This document shows, piece by piece, positions 46,297 through 57,300 of a DNA stretch of 64,000 nucleotides. Source of the stretch: Lunularia cruciata (lineage: Eukaryota > Streptophyta > Marchantiopsida > Lunulariales > Lunulariaceae). Each line of letters starts with the position of its first letter. Positions within the stretch are counted from its first letter, which is position 1. The translations under genes were made by a program, and so were the position numbers. The notes beneath the pieces were generated by a model, which did not search any database, was not told where the DNA came from, and worked only from the letters and a program-made list of their open reading frames with translations. The stretch covers positions 54,999,001-55,063,000 of the forward strand of contig OX419758.1 of the NCBI GenBank assembly GCA_948567375.1, read 5' to 3'.

Positions 46297-48190
46297 TGTG
46301 GTACCCACATTTTTCTTTTTGGACAAGTTTTGAAGAAGAAGTGCCTTGCTGAAACCAAATTGAAACCAAATGGAGAAGAAATGAAGGGAAACTTATGTTT
46401 TGATCAGGCTTGAGGAAGTCAATTTCTTTTTAAATGAAGAAGAACTCGGATTGGATCAAACCCGAAGAAGCTTAGTTCGTGTTAGAGGAAGAGGAAGAAG
46501 GAGGTCAGACGCCTAAGGAGGGTTTCTTTGCATCGGAATGAAGGTTGTAGGTCAGGATTACTACGTGGGCCATATCTCAATGATGAAAAGTCCAAATCAT
46601 GCATGCTATATCTCGTTGGAAGCGTCTCATTGAGGGCTTTTCATTGCCACCAAAATTGCAGAGTTTTGGAGGTCTATAGAAGAAGTTACAGGCATTTGAA
46701 GTTTTGGGAGTAGATGTACAAAGTAGTTGAAGGACTTTGGGTTGAGGTTCTTCGGGTTGGTGTCTTCGGGACTTCGGACTTTGGACTTTAGGTTTATATG
46801 ACTTTGGGTCTAAAGACTTCACCTCAAGAAAAGTATGATTCAACCCGAGGTAGTCGGACCTCGGAGTGCAGTGAAGGTGACTTTGGCAGTCTTGCCAAAG
46901 GCATTAGGGGAAGTTAGACTAGGGAAAGAAGATATTTAGGATACCCATGACTTCAATTTTAGTTCTGATTGAAGATAGGATAGAATCAAAAGAGAAACAA
47001 CAATAGTGAATGAACACAAAGTGGAGGATTAGATAATAAGTATCTTCGTGTCAGTTACATGAATGATTAGGGGAAAGTGAGTTGCAAATTGAAAGCATAG
47101 ATAGTGTACCCATGCTTTCAATTAAAATTCTTGATGAGGACATAGTAGAATTAGTAAAGGAATTGATAGTAGTTAGACCTGAAGTAAGCAAGTGTCTTTG
47201 GATTTGACATTTGACACTTTAGAGAAGAGTGGGTTGGGAGATAAAGATTTAGAAGGCTTAACTATGATAGGAATTGCAGATCAGGAAGGAGAAATGTTAG
47301 AATTGGTAGAAGATTTAGTAGTTGTGAAACCCAAGGACAGAGTAGTAGTGTATGAAGTTACTTTGGGATTGGAAGCCAAGGAAGAAGTTGACATTGGATC
47401 GGAGTAGAAACAAATTTGAGATTTGAAGAGGCAGATATGAAGAGGTGCATTGTCATTTTGGATCTGCAGGTAGGAAGAGTTGCCAAGAAATGGTATAGTT
47501 GTTAGAATTGTCATTTGCTTCACTATTTAAGAGTGGCATTCACAGTCTTATGTTGTTTAGTGGTCATAATTTCTAAGAATAGATAAAGCAAAGTGTTGTG
47601 AAGCTCATCGTTTGAGCTTAATTCTGAGTATCAACTTTGTGTCTATGTTTGTGAGTGTTGGGAGAATTTTGAAGTGCAAATCAGTGTGTTTGTTGGATGT
47701 TAGATTCTATAGCCTTGATCTTCATTTTGTGTGTTTGATCTTGAGTGAAGTGCAATTGGAGTAATGCCTTGACAGATTTGAGAGGAATTGTAGTGTTGGT
47801 AGTATTCTGCATTTGTGAGTGCAATGCAAAGTTGATGTGAAGCAATTTTGATTGAGGAAGTTGTGTCTTCAATGGAAGGGTAGAACACAATTCTGAGGTA
47901 AAGTTGTTTTGCAATGAAGTGTCATTTTTGGGAGAGCCTGAATCATCACAATCAAGATTGTTTGGAAAGATTTGATGGAGTTGTGATTAAGAAGTGTTAA
48001 TTTGTGATAAGACTGCGAGTCAGTGCTTGTTACTCTCTTCTAGATGTGGTTTCTACTTGAGAGATTAAAGATGCAACCAAGAAGAACTGAGATTGTTTCT
48101 TTGCTTTGTATTTGACCAATTGTGACTAGTATCTCTACGGGAACAAACTTTACTTTGGAGATCAAAAGTGATATTTGCTGGGTTGTCACA
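46297..48190 (+). repeat. Family B solo LTR, 1894 bp
   Basis: It begins TGTGGTACCCAC and ends GGTTGTCACA. It is flanked by CTTTG (46292-46296) and CTTTA (48191-48195), one mismatch. No internal sequence remains, as expected from LTR-LTR recombination. It contains the tail of a coiled-coil ORF (47192-47407). Confidence 0.9.
47192..47407 (+). pseudogene. Tail of the family B LTR-borne ORF
   Basis: 71 residues with LEKSGLGDKDLEGL, MLELVEDLVVVKP and LEAKEEVDIGS, closely parallel to the C-terminus of the 256-aa frame at 63827-63057. The upstream coiled-coil part is not recognisable here beyond about 100 bp. Confidence 0.6.
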
Positions 48191-48431
48191 CTTTAGTATG
48201 TAACTATTTCACAAGTATATAAACAAGGGGTGAGGAGGTACTCATCATCCTTTCATTTGCAACTATCTCTCTTTCATTGAGTTCTCTAGTGAGCAATGTC
48301 TTGAGTCTTGGAGTGTTAGCCTTGGAGGAGTATGATGGAATTCGGGATCCTTGCCTTCTGAGTCCATGGTGCGCTTCCATAATAGCCATCAAAGGTTCAT
48401 CCTAAATGAGAGACATGCCGGCTCACATTTT

Positions 48432-48449
48432 TGGTTCCGTTGTTGGGAC
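48432..48449 (+). other. Primer-binding site, tRNA-Glu (A5)
   Basis: TGGTTCCGTTGTTGGGAC, two C-to-T changes from the A3 site. Confidence 0.75.
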
Positions 48450-48453
48450 CTCT

Positions 48454-49760
48454 CTAGAAGGTAAGATAATGTTCTGCATTCAATTTTACATTAGGCAAAA
48501 GGAGGCTATGAGAGCTCATTTGGAGAGAACATTAGGAGAAGAGAGGGCTCAACTTATGTTAGAGAAGCAAGATCTATTTGTATACCCTATAGTTCATTAT
48601 GATGTCTTTGAGGTGATTTTGTACATCTTATACACAATAGAGGATTTGGAGAGATTGTGTGAGGTGGATTGCAGATTTTGGAGATTAAGGTGATTTTGTG
48701 CAAAATCTCAAATTTAAGATATGGACTTGAAATTTTTACACATAATATCTTGGGTTATCTTAGAGTTAGCACACTTGAAATTATTGTGAGAGCTACTATG
48801 CACACTGGGCTAGAAGTCTTGAAATTTGATAGGGTAAACTACTCCTGCAAATGCATGCTCTCTAGAAAATTGTACAGAGTTTGCTATTTATTCAATTTTC
48901 AATGGATTATTGTGAAACTTTCCAAGACAATTAAGTACATTATAACTTACCTACTGAAACAAAAAATAAAGAGAAATCATTCTTGAGTAGGGAGTTATGA
49001 GTTTTTGAAGTGAGGGGGGTGGTTTTCAGACCAAATCCGAAATATGTGTGCTGAATAGAAAGATTTCTAGGCCAAATGGCTCAATGAAAATATATGAAAA
49101 TTTTCAGGGAGGGACATCTTGGAGTGGTGATCAAGTGTGTAAAATTTCAGAGGGCTGTCACACACTAGTTGAGAGATTTGAGTGAAATTGTAAGGAAGGG
49201 TCAATTCTGCAGAGTTGAGATCTCATGCATGAGGAGTTTGAGAGCACTAAAAAGTATGTTTGAGTGTTTAGATTCATCTTGGGAACATGGTGTCATCAAG
49301 AGTGGAAATTAAGACTATGCAAGGCTCTCAAAGGGTTTGAGGTGATTTTAGGGGTGGATTTGAGGAAAAGAGAATTTACAATAGAATTTGAAGAGAGTGT
49401 TGATAGGATCCAAAAACCTACGCCATTTGGAGGAAAGAGTGAGTCTAAGTGCTTTCTATGTGGAGAGAAGGGACATAATGCAAGTTCATATCCATTGACC
49501 TTTTAGAGAAAGAGATTTAGGGAAAGGAGAGGCTTACTTGACTTGGGTTTGCATGTTGGACCTTCTTCACCAAGATTGGGATAGAGAAGATCTAAGACCA
49601 AGGAGTTGTGTGAGGTTTGTGGAATGGAAGAACTTCCAAAAGGACATGAGTCTAGTGGAGTAAAAGCAATTTTGGAGACTTTGGTGAAAGATCTTGGAGA
49701 GAGTCTTAGTATAGCTACAGAAATACTACCACCTTCATCAGCTAGTTCTCAAGATTAGTG
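48454..49760 (+). pseudogene. Extra zinc-knuckle ORF of A5
   Basis: 48406-48693 has FYIRQKEAMRAHLERTLGEE, FEVILYILYTIEDLERLCEV and CRFWRL. 48669-48986 is the LRYGLEIFTHNILGY block (105 aa). 49264-49506 has KREFTIEFEESVDRIQKPTP and knuckle CFLCGEKGHNASSY, where the last Cys is Tyr. Then RSKTKELCEVCGM-like sequence and the LVKDLGESLS end near 49740. Same blocks and order as A1 and A2. Confidence 0.6.
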
Positions 49761-49924
49761 ATGGAGATAATCTTCCAATTTATGGATAAACTATCCATGA
49801 GAGTTCAATTAATATGCACTCTGGGATTTGATGTTGCTATAGAAATCTTGGAGCAACCTGAACCTTTTGTGTTCACTAGGGTGGATTATTCTCAAATGGT
49901 GTTAGTCATGTACATACTCTATAA

Positions 49925-49990
49925 GTTATAGAGTGAAAAAAAGAAATGAGAAAAAAAATTGAGAGGAAAGAAAGATAGTGAGGGGTTAAG
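49925..49990 (+). other. Purine-rich tract before gag (A5)
   Basis: A/G run (GTGAAAAAAAGAAATGAG... to GATAGTGAGGGG) ending at the gag ATG at 49991. Confidence 0.6.
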
Positions 49991-50600
49991 ATGGGGAAAC
50001 TTCCGGTTTTCTTTTGCAAGGATGGAGAAGACATGGAGGCCTTTGTAAGAGACTTCAAGAGAGCTTGCATAGGAAAAAATGAGAGGAGGAGGAATGAGTG
50101 GGCCTCATTATTACCAGATTTCTTTGAGGATGCAACACTTACATGGTATGAGTCAGATCACCAAAAGAGAGAGAGGATGAGAGTGATTTGGTGGTGAAGG
50201 AGGTTGTGCATCCTCCTCAAGGCTACAAGTATGGTGGAACTTCTAATACTTTGGTGGCAAGGGTTGCACCACAAGTAGTAGTTGCTCCTGTTCTTGCACC
50301 TCCACCAAAGGATCCACTTCAAACTATCACAGAACAACTTGCAGATCTCAAAATCAGTGTGGTGCAACTATGGGAGAAGAGAGAGGGGGATCAGAATGTA
50401 GGGAGATGGCCTAGGAGTGATGGAAACTATCCATATAGAAGAGGCCAACCAGCCAACAATTTCAATGATAGAAATTGTTTTGGTTGTGGAGGAAGAGGCC
50501 ATATCCAAAGGAATTGCCCAAATTCCACTATGTAGGAAGGGGTTATGAGGGTTCCAATAGAGGAAAAGAAGGAGGTAGTGAAACCCAAGTGGCTCCTAAT
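49991..50600 (+). pseudogene. gag: gag of A5, deleted in the middle
   Basis: 49991-50197 starts MGKLPVFFCKDGEDMEAF and reaches LTWYESDHQKRER, then jumps to the segment that A1 has after ESDL, so about 170 residues are lost. 50188-50535 carries PQGYKYGGTSNTLVAR and the knuckle CFGCGGRGHIQRNC, followed by a TAG. Confidence 0.83.
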
Positions 50601-50632
50601 CCAAAAAAGGGAAGGAGATAGCATCCATAGAT

Positions 50633-51196
50633 GTGGTTGAGAGCAAGTATGAGAAAGGAGAGTGCTCAAACTCTAAGGGGCTTAATTTGGAGCTTTTGGC
50701 ACAAGAGAAGAAGAGAGCTCATTTTGCAAAGGATGTTCACTCTTCTCAAGGATTTACTCCAAGCAAAGATACTCCTTTTTCTACTATGAGCACTTGCACA
50801 TCATCACCATCAACAACAAAGACTCCAAGGAAGAAGTTGGGTATGGAGAATTTCTTGATTTCAAGGCAACAATGGAACTACAATGTGTTGGAGGATGTTG
50901 GTAGTCACAAGGCTAACATCACAATGGGCCAATTGATTGCTTTGAACCCTACCTTGAGAAAGGAGCTTAGAGGTGGTTTGAGTTCTACAAGGAGCAAGAA
51001 GAAGAAGAAGGCAAAAGCTCCAGTATCAATGGGGGTGGTGGATGCCAAGCCAGCACCATGGGAGGCTTGTGAATATGCCTCCAAGATTGATGTGAGAGTG
51101 AATAGTTACAACATCAAGGATTCACTTGTTGATGGAGGATCAGTAGTGAATCCCATGTCAAAAAGGTTGATAAAGAAGTTGGGTATGATACCCTAA
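50633..51196 (+). CDS. pol: gag-to-protease segment of A5 (187-aa frame)
   Basis: Lys/Ser-rich linker, KTPRKKLGMENFLISRQQWN, LRKELRGGLSSTRSKKKKKA, then PAPWEACEYASKIDVRVN running without a stop into KDSLVDGGSVVNPMS, the protease active site (DGGS). This shows that gag and pol of family A share one reading frame. It stops at a TAA after GMIP. Confidence 0.8.
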   Translation: MVESKYEKGECSNSKGLNLELLAQEKKRAHFAKDVHSSQGFTPSKDTPFSTMSTCTSSPSTTKTPRKKLGMENFLISRQQWNYNVLEDVGSHKANITMGQLIALNPTLRKELRGGLSSTRSKKKKKAKAPVSMGVVDAKPAPWEACEYASKIDVRVNSYNIKDSLVDGGSVVNPMSKRLIKKLGMIP

Positions 51197-52340
51197 AGAC
51201 CTTCAACATTTGTTGTGAGCATGGCAAACAGGCAACAAGTTTGACCACTAGGGGTGACGGATAAGGTGGTAGTTTTAGTTATGGGAGTTGAAAATCTCAT
51301 GACTGTCCAAGTCTTGAAGGATTCAAGCTATGACTTACTTCTTGGGAGGCCATGGTTGAGAGCAGCACGCACAATTGATCGATGGCACAAAGGGTACTTG
51401 AGGATTGGGCCATCAAACCATAGAGTCATAGTTCCTATGACTAACATTATCGACACTTCACATTCAAATATACCATTTTCTGATTATTGCAAATCAGATT
51501 CTGAAGAAGGAGCTTCAAGTGTGGACACAAGCATGGAGGATGATGAATCTGAATCTGATTTAGATATGTATCCTTTGTGTGCTATGGATTCTACACCTAA
51601 GCCATAGGTTTTGAAGGACCTAGATAAATCACCATTGACACTTGAGGAGGTAGAGAGAGGGTTAACTACCCTCAAGTATGGCCCCAATGTTACCAAGGAG
51701 GAGAAGGTGAGATTTGAGGAGATTTTCCACAAGTTCATCCATGTGTTTGCTTTTAGTTACAAGGATTTGAAGGAAGTCACCTTGGAGGAGCACAAGATAG
51801 AGGTGGAGTCTCATGTAAGACCAATCCGCCAAAAGCAACGTTGCATTAGCCCACCAATATTCTTGGTTATGAAGGAGGAGATTGATAAGCTCAAGGAGGC
51901 TGGATTTATCTTTGAGGTAGAGAATTCAGAATAGGTGTCTCCAATTGTCATTGTGAAGAAAAAGAATGGTAAGCTTTGGGTATGTGTAGATAACAAGAAG
52001 CTCAACGCTATTACCAAGAAGGACTACTACTCATTGCCATTCATTGATGAGATCTTGGAGGAGGTTGTAGGTCATGAGAGGTATAGTTTTGGAGACGGTT
52101 ATATTGGATATAACCAAATCAAGATTGCCCCAAAGCATCGACAACTCACCACATTCACCACACCTTGGCAAACTTACACTTTCAAGGTCATGCCTTTTGG
52201 GCTTTGCAATACTCCAGCCACATTCCAATAGTTCATGAACAATGTATTTGAACCTTTCATTGAGAAATTTGTGAGACTTCATTGATGACTTTTGTGTCTA
52301 TGGGAGCAATGAGGAGCACTTTGAGCACCTAATCAAGGTC
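51197..52340 (+). pseudogene. pol: Protease end and RT of A5
   Basis: 51254-51607 has SYDLLLGRPWLRAARTIDRW. 51611-51934 has SPLTLEEVERGLTTLKYGPN and VESHVRPIRQKQRCISPP. 51935-52231 has GKLWVCVDNKKLN, GYIGYNQI and FGLCNTPATFQ. The FIDDFCVYGS-type box lies near 52280-52300 in a shifted frame. Stops at 51606, 51932 and 52229. Confidence 0.85.
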
Positions 52341-52352
52341 TTGCAATGCTTA

Positions 52353-52810
52353 GATGGAGGAGGATGAATCTGAATCTGATTTAGATATGCATCCTTTGTG
52401 TGCTATGGATTCTGCACCTAAGCCATAGGTTTTGAATGACCTAGATAAATCACCATTGACACTTGAGGAGGTAGAGAGAAGGTTAGCTACCCTCAAGTAT
52501 GGCCCCAATGTTACCAAGGAGGAGAAGGTGAGATTTGAGGAGATTTTCCACAAGTTCATCCATGTATTTGCTTTTAGTTACAAGGATGTGAAGGAAGTCA
52601 CCTTGGAGGAGCACAAGATAGAGGTGGAGTCTCATGTAAGACCAATCCGCCAAAAGCAACGTCGCATTATCCCACCAATATCTTTGGTTGTGAAGGAGTA
52701 GATTGATAAGCTCAAGGAGGCCGGATTTATCTTTGAGGTGGAGAATTCAGAATGGGTGTCCCCAATTGTCATTGTGAAGAAAAATAATGGTAAGCTTTGG
52801 GTATGTGTGG
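52353..52810 (+). repeat. Second copy of a 457-bp RT segment in A5
   Basis: It repeats about 51533-51988 nearly base for base (ESDLDMHPLCAMDS, LEEVERRLATLKYGPN, KNNGKLWVCV) and then skips the RT core to RNase H. A tandem duplication of about 820 bp followed by loss of the second RT core would explain it. Confidence 0.85.
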
Positions 52811-53281
52811 AGATGCATAAGCAACATTATATATAGCGGCTTTGGTCTCAAGAAGTTTAGACACTACTTGATTGGAGGGAAAGCCACCATTTTCATGGAT
52901 CACAAGGCTCTGAAGTACATATTCAACAAGCCTAATGTTGAAGAGAGACTAGCAAGATGGATGATACTCTTGTTTGAGTATGACTACACCATTGAGGATA
53001 GGCTAAGAAAGAAACATGCAAATGCTAATTTGTTATCTAGAGCCTATGATCATGATAGAGATGAGCCCGTGGATGATTCCTTCCCGTATGAGGAGCTCAT
53101 GACAATCTCCGTCACTCAAGAGGTTCCAATGGAGTACAAGGAGATTGTGGATTTTGTGACAAGAGGTAACTATCTAGAAGGGATGCATGCTAGGGAGAGG
53201 AAGGCCCTTGCAGCAAGATCTAGACCTTACACAATGGTGGAGGATATTCTTCTTCACCAAGGAGTAGATGGTCTACTTTGA
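52811..53281 (+). pseudogene. pol: RNase H of A5
   Basis: In the 52787-53281 frame: KKFRHYLIGGKATIFMDHKA, FNKPNVEERLARWMILLFEY, DYTIEDRLRKKHANANLLSR, the C-terminal part of the RNase H domain, then a linker. The N-terminal half with the first catalytic Asp is lost at the duplication. Confidence 0.83.
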
Positions 53282-54398
53282 AGAGCAGTGGGTAAGGAAG
53301 AGTCTATCCTACTTCTAAAGGAGTTTCATGAAGGTTTAGTGTGTGGAGGACACTTTGCAAGAAAGGTGATTGCTTTCAAGATTCTAAATGTAGGTTACCA
53401 TTGGAGAGGGATTTTCAAGGATTGTCTTGATTATTGAAAAAATTGTCATGTTTGTTAAGCTTTTGCTAGAAATTCTACTTCCACTCCACCACTTAGATCA
53501 ATTCTACTGCTAGGACCTTTTGAGAAGTGGGGAATTGATTTTGTAGGTCCTCTCAATAGAACCTCAAGGAACAATCAGTACATTGTGGTAGTTACTAATT
53601 ACCTTACTAGTGAGTTGAAGCTAGACCATTGAGAGACAAAAATGAAGATGAAGTTGGTAGATTTCTTTATGAATGCATTATCACTAGGTTTGGATGCCCT
53701 TTGGAGTTAGTTTCTATAGAGGAGGAGAGTTTATAGGAAGCATCACTACAGCCATGCTACAACATTTCTCTATCACACATAGAGTAACTACATCCTATAA
53801 GCCAAATTCCCATGGCTTGGCAGAGAGAACCAATCAGACCTTGTGCATGATATTGGCCAAAGATGCAGAAATAGAGGGGGCTAAACATCATTGGGACAAG
53901 AAGATTCATGCAATTTTGTGGGAGTATAGGACAACCATGAAGACTTCCACCGGATATTCTCCATTTTAATTGGTATATGGTATTGAGTCTACCTTACCTA
54001 TTCACTTTGATCTTCCTACCTTCCAAAGCATTCATAGGAGATTGAAGAAAACACAAGGAGGTGATGCAGAGAAGTCAAGGAAGGATCAACTCATGGAGTT
54101 GGAAGAGGCAAGAGCAGTTGCTATGGTTTGAGTGGAGCAAGCACAAAGGAAACAAAAGGAGAGATATGACAAGAGGCAAGGCAAGAAGAAGGTGGAGCCT
54201 TTCAAAGAAGGTGATTGGGTAATGTTGTTTGATTCTATTTGATTCAAGCGAGTGCAAAAGAAGTTTTTGCCTAAATACTTTAGACCTTTCATAGTGGAGA
54301 AGGTGTGGGGCAATTACACCTATGATCTCAAGGAGTTGGGAGGAAGACACTTTGATAGGATTAACCATGATAAGTTGAAGATGTATCATAGAAGGTAG
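53282..54398 (+). pseudogene. pol: Integrase of A5
   Basis: LLLKEFHEGLVCGGHFARK and NCHVC (zinc-binding part), KWGIDFVGPLNRTS near 53530 (first Asp), a damaged second Asp region near 53705, then HGLAERTNQTLCMILAKDAE (Glu) in 53694-53969. The C-terminal domain ends YDLKELGGRHFDRINHDKLK and MYHRR at 54398. No chromodomain. Confidence 0.85.
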
Positions 54399-54435
54399 AG
54401 AGACCTTCACTTTGAGAACAAAGTGAAAACTTAGT

Positions 54436-54446
54436 CCGGGGGTAAA
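54436..54446 (+). other. Polypurine tract of A5
   Basis: CCGGGGGTAAA lies directly before the 3' LTR; the same tract precedes the A3 3' LTR. Confidence 0.65.
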
Positions 54447-55137
54447 TGTAACACCCATTTGTGCATGTGTGTGGTATTATAATATTAAGCTTGGTATTAC
54501 AAGTACTTGGGAGATATTATTTATATAGAGATAAAGGATGATTCTACATTAGTCATGATTAGCTAGAGTTAGTCATAGCTAAAATAGAGGGGATGGTACT
54601 TTAGAGGTAGTGGAAAAGATGAGCACCACTATTTTGGATTCTAGTGTGTTGACTTAGTATTATTCTTAGGTGTTTGACTTTGAGGAAAGAGTTGAGAACT
54701 CTTGGGCCCACAAGCCTTTTTGTTTTGGATTCTTCAATAGTCCAAGGATAGCCCATGTGAAGGAATCCTTGATCTTGTGGTTAGGTCAAGATAAGATCAC
54801 ATGCTTGTGGAATATGCCAATGTGAATGGATATTCCTTAATACTTTTTGACCTTAATTGACTTTTAGTCTAGTAACTTGAGTTACTATGGTAATTAGTAA
54901 CTTTGGTCTGTAACTATTTCACAAGTATATAAACAAGGGGTGAGGATGTACTCATCATCCTTTCATTTGCAACTATCTCTCTCTCATTGAGTTGTCTAGT
55001 GAGCAATGTCTTGAGTCTTGGAGTGTTAGCCTTGGAAGAGTATGATGGAGTTGGGGATCCTTGCCTTCTTAGTCCATGGTGTGCTTCTATAATAGCCATC
55101 AGAGGTTCATCCTAAGTGAGAGACAAGCCGGCTCATA
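54447..55137 (+). repeat. 3' LTR of A5
   Basis: 691 bp, TGTAACACCC to GGCTCATA (final CA now TA). GGAC follows at 55138. Confidence 0.92.
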
Positions 55138-55141
55138 GGAC

Positions 55142-55401
55142 AGAGTCCAGCAAGCATCACTTGGATTCTCTTAGCTAGAGTGGGTGTGGCTGACTATAAT
55201 CAGTCCCCAGTTCTTGGCAGTTTTTATAGTGACAGATCAAGTACTGATCTGAGTTGAGTATATTTGAGAGTTGTAAAAAATTTGATTATTGTGGCACTTT
55301 AGAGTCTATGTATGACTTATATATGAGTTATGCTTCTATAGTGTATGATGTTGACAGTGATCTATATTGTGTAGCAATGTATGTATATATGCACAATAGT
55401 C
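55142..55401 (+). repeat. Continuation of element C 3' region
   Basis: Host sequence of A5. From about 55290 it repeats 45440-45540 (TGGCACTTTAGAGTxTATGTATGAC). It ends where the LINE begins. Confidence 0.5.
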
Positions 55402-56089
55402 CAATGAATTGCTCACTTTGCTTTGAGAAATTAGAGCTCCACTCCATAGAGCTCAACATCTCTTGGATAGCTTGTTGGTACAAATTTCTCTTGTGAAAAT
55501 CTAGATGGAGTTTCACTCTAGAAGCATGCTCAATAGGTAATGTGGTTCTATTGGGGTAAGGATGACATATGGTACAAGATAGAGGTGCATAGTCAGATTC
55601 AAGTTGAGGATCTAAAACAACAAAATTTGAGATAAGGTATATATCACTGGGTGAGGTGAGCATATAATCTAAGATGCTTGATCCATGAGAAGCAAAGCAT
55701 GTGCTCTTGCAACTTTTTGGAAATTGAGAAAGGCCTTTTAAGATCTTCAACCTTCAATTGGTACCAAAGCTTAAAAGGTGCTCACTCATAGGGTTGAACA
55801 TAAGATCCTTGGAAGAGCAAGACCAAGCATTAAAATTGTCCATCAAGCTATGGAAAGGTTCATTCTCAAGGTCACTAAAGTCAAGAATTTGAGAATTTTG
55901 GATCCTTACATTGAAATCACAAGGAATAAGTACTGCACCTTTACTTTGAAACTCCAACACACCCTTATTCAAGGAGTGGAAATTTGCATGGTGTTGAGAT
56001 CTCCAAGAGAGTAAATTCAAGATGTCAATGGAGCAAAGTAACAAAAAACATGGAAGCAAGGTGTAACAACTCCTCCAATCTTCAACCAT
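55402..56089 (-). pseudogene. LINE ORF2 endonuclease (EEP) fragment
   Basis: 56089-55754 has KGAVLIPCDFNVRIQNSQIL, matching the GDFNxR motif with Gly changed to Cys. 55750-55328 has HGSSILDYMLTSPSDIYLIS and VLDPQLESDYAPLSC, matching the SxxDY and SDHxP motifs of LINE apurinic-type endonucleases that nick target DNA. Frames are joined at a stop or frameshift near 55752. Confidence 0.78.
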
Positions 56090-56479
56090 TGTTATTGTCT
56101 ACTTGAACCCTAGCCTATCAAAGAGACTAATTTTTTGAAGCCAAATCTAACATAAGTAGCAATAGCTCCAAAGCCCCTTCCTCTATGTTGCCTTTGCTTG
56201 TTCCAAGTTGAACCAACAAGGGTGAATCCTTCAATGTCTTGAATGGTGTTTTCTTCATGTTCCTATTTCTCTACAAGATTGATCAGATCAACATCATCCC
56301 ACAAAAGGCTTAGCATTTGAGTACTTGGTATGTGTGAGCCCATGAACATTCCAAAACAACACTCTAAGGGTCTAGAATTGCTATGCAATAATTGAAAATC
56401 TCTTGTGGGTGATCACAACTCTATTGTCTCTCAAGAATGCAACAAAACCTACTTATTGAGCTTCTTTCACTTTTGCTAA

Positions 56480-57292
56480 TTCTCCCTTCTTTGCTTGCCA
56501 TTGGAGAGATGTGAGATCAAGGTCCAACTAGATGCATAGCCCCTTTAGTATAGCCTTGTTTTCCATCAGTAAATTTGTTTGGGTTTCTAAGCCAAACCTC
56601 ACCAAAATGCTTCTTGGTTGTGCATCTTGTTGTCCTAATCTATATGCTTGAAAAATCTGAGGATCATGGACTCTCAAAGAAACAGAAATCAACTCACACA
56701 CTATAGCCTTGGTGTCTTCCTTGCAAAATCTGAGGAATCAAGGACTCTCAAAGAATCAGCAATAAACTCACATACTATAGCCTTGGTGTCTTCCTTCTTT
56801 GTCATTGGAAAATTTGAAATCCTTAAGTTCTTCATTCTGATCAGTTGGTTCTCCTTCTGAACCTCATGCTCTTGCAAGTAAAAGATTTGAGCCACCTTAG
56901 TAGCTTGAGCATATGACCTCATCTTTACTTCTAATGTGTCCACAATCTGTTGGAGCACTCTGATTTGTGTAGCAATGTTGGTGGCTTGTGCTCCCAAAGA
57001 AGCAACTTCTTGGTAGCATCAACCATCCCCTTGGTTGATATTAACATTGAGATAATACTCATCTTTAGTTTTTGAAACTCTTGGTTGACCAGGTTTGAGG
57101 ACTCTTTCACAGCGGGATCTCAATCTTTACAATTTCCATATTAGCCATGAGGGTACTCATGCATTAGGACATAGGTGCAAAGAAGCTTCTAAGCCCTTTG
57201 TGGAAGTCATTGGCTTTCTTATACATTTCAGCTAATTGTTGTTGCTTCATGGCTATATCAGCAATATCTTTCACCATCTTGAATTCCTCCAT
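56480..57292 (-). pseudogene. LINE ORF1 (coiled coil and RRM-like)
   Basis: Begins MEEFKMVKDIADIAMKQQQL, helical. After stops, 56997-56701 has IRVLQQIVDTLEVKMRSYAQ, a coiled coil, and RMKNLRISNFPMTKKEDTKA, the RNP-like start of an L1-type ORF1 RNA-binding domain. A 75-bp internal duplication lies in its 3' half. ORF1 proteins bind LINE RNA. Confidence 0.65.
56655..56806. repeat. Tandem duplication of about 75 bp in LINE ORF1
   Basis: CTGAGGATCATGGACTCTC...TTGGTGTCTTCCTT is followed at once by CTGAGGAATCAAGGACTC...TTGGTGTCTTCCTT. The copies differ at several bases, so it is not recent. Confidence 0.85.
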
Positions 57293-57300
57293 AGTGCCAA

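Larger units (their letters stand above)
45838..48427 (+). repeat. 5' LTR of A5, interrupted by a family B solo LTR
   Basis: The A LTR starts TGTAACACAC at 45838, is broken at 46296 and resumes at 48191-48427. Excluding the insert and one duplication it measures 691 bp, the family length. The TATA box is in the right piece. Confidence 0.92.
45838..55137 (+). mobile_element. Family A copy A5, most complete, with nested solo LTR
   Basis: 5' LTR (45838-46296 and 48191-48427), primer site, extra ORF, purine tract, gag, protease, RT, RNase H, integrase, polypurine tract and 3' LTR (54447-55137). GGAC duplications flank it. It carries a gag deletion, a 457-bp duplication in RT and the loss of part of RT. 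Removing the nested solo LTR leaves about 7.4 kb. Confidence 0.93.
55402..57292 (-). mobile_element. LINE, minus strand, 3' part missing
   Basis: ORF1 starts at 57292 and the endonuclease of ORF2 ends at about 55402, where element C sequence takes over. The RT domain is absent. Losing the 3' side is unusual for a LINE (5' truncation is the norm), so a later deletion is likely. Confidence 0.75.
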
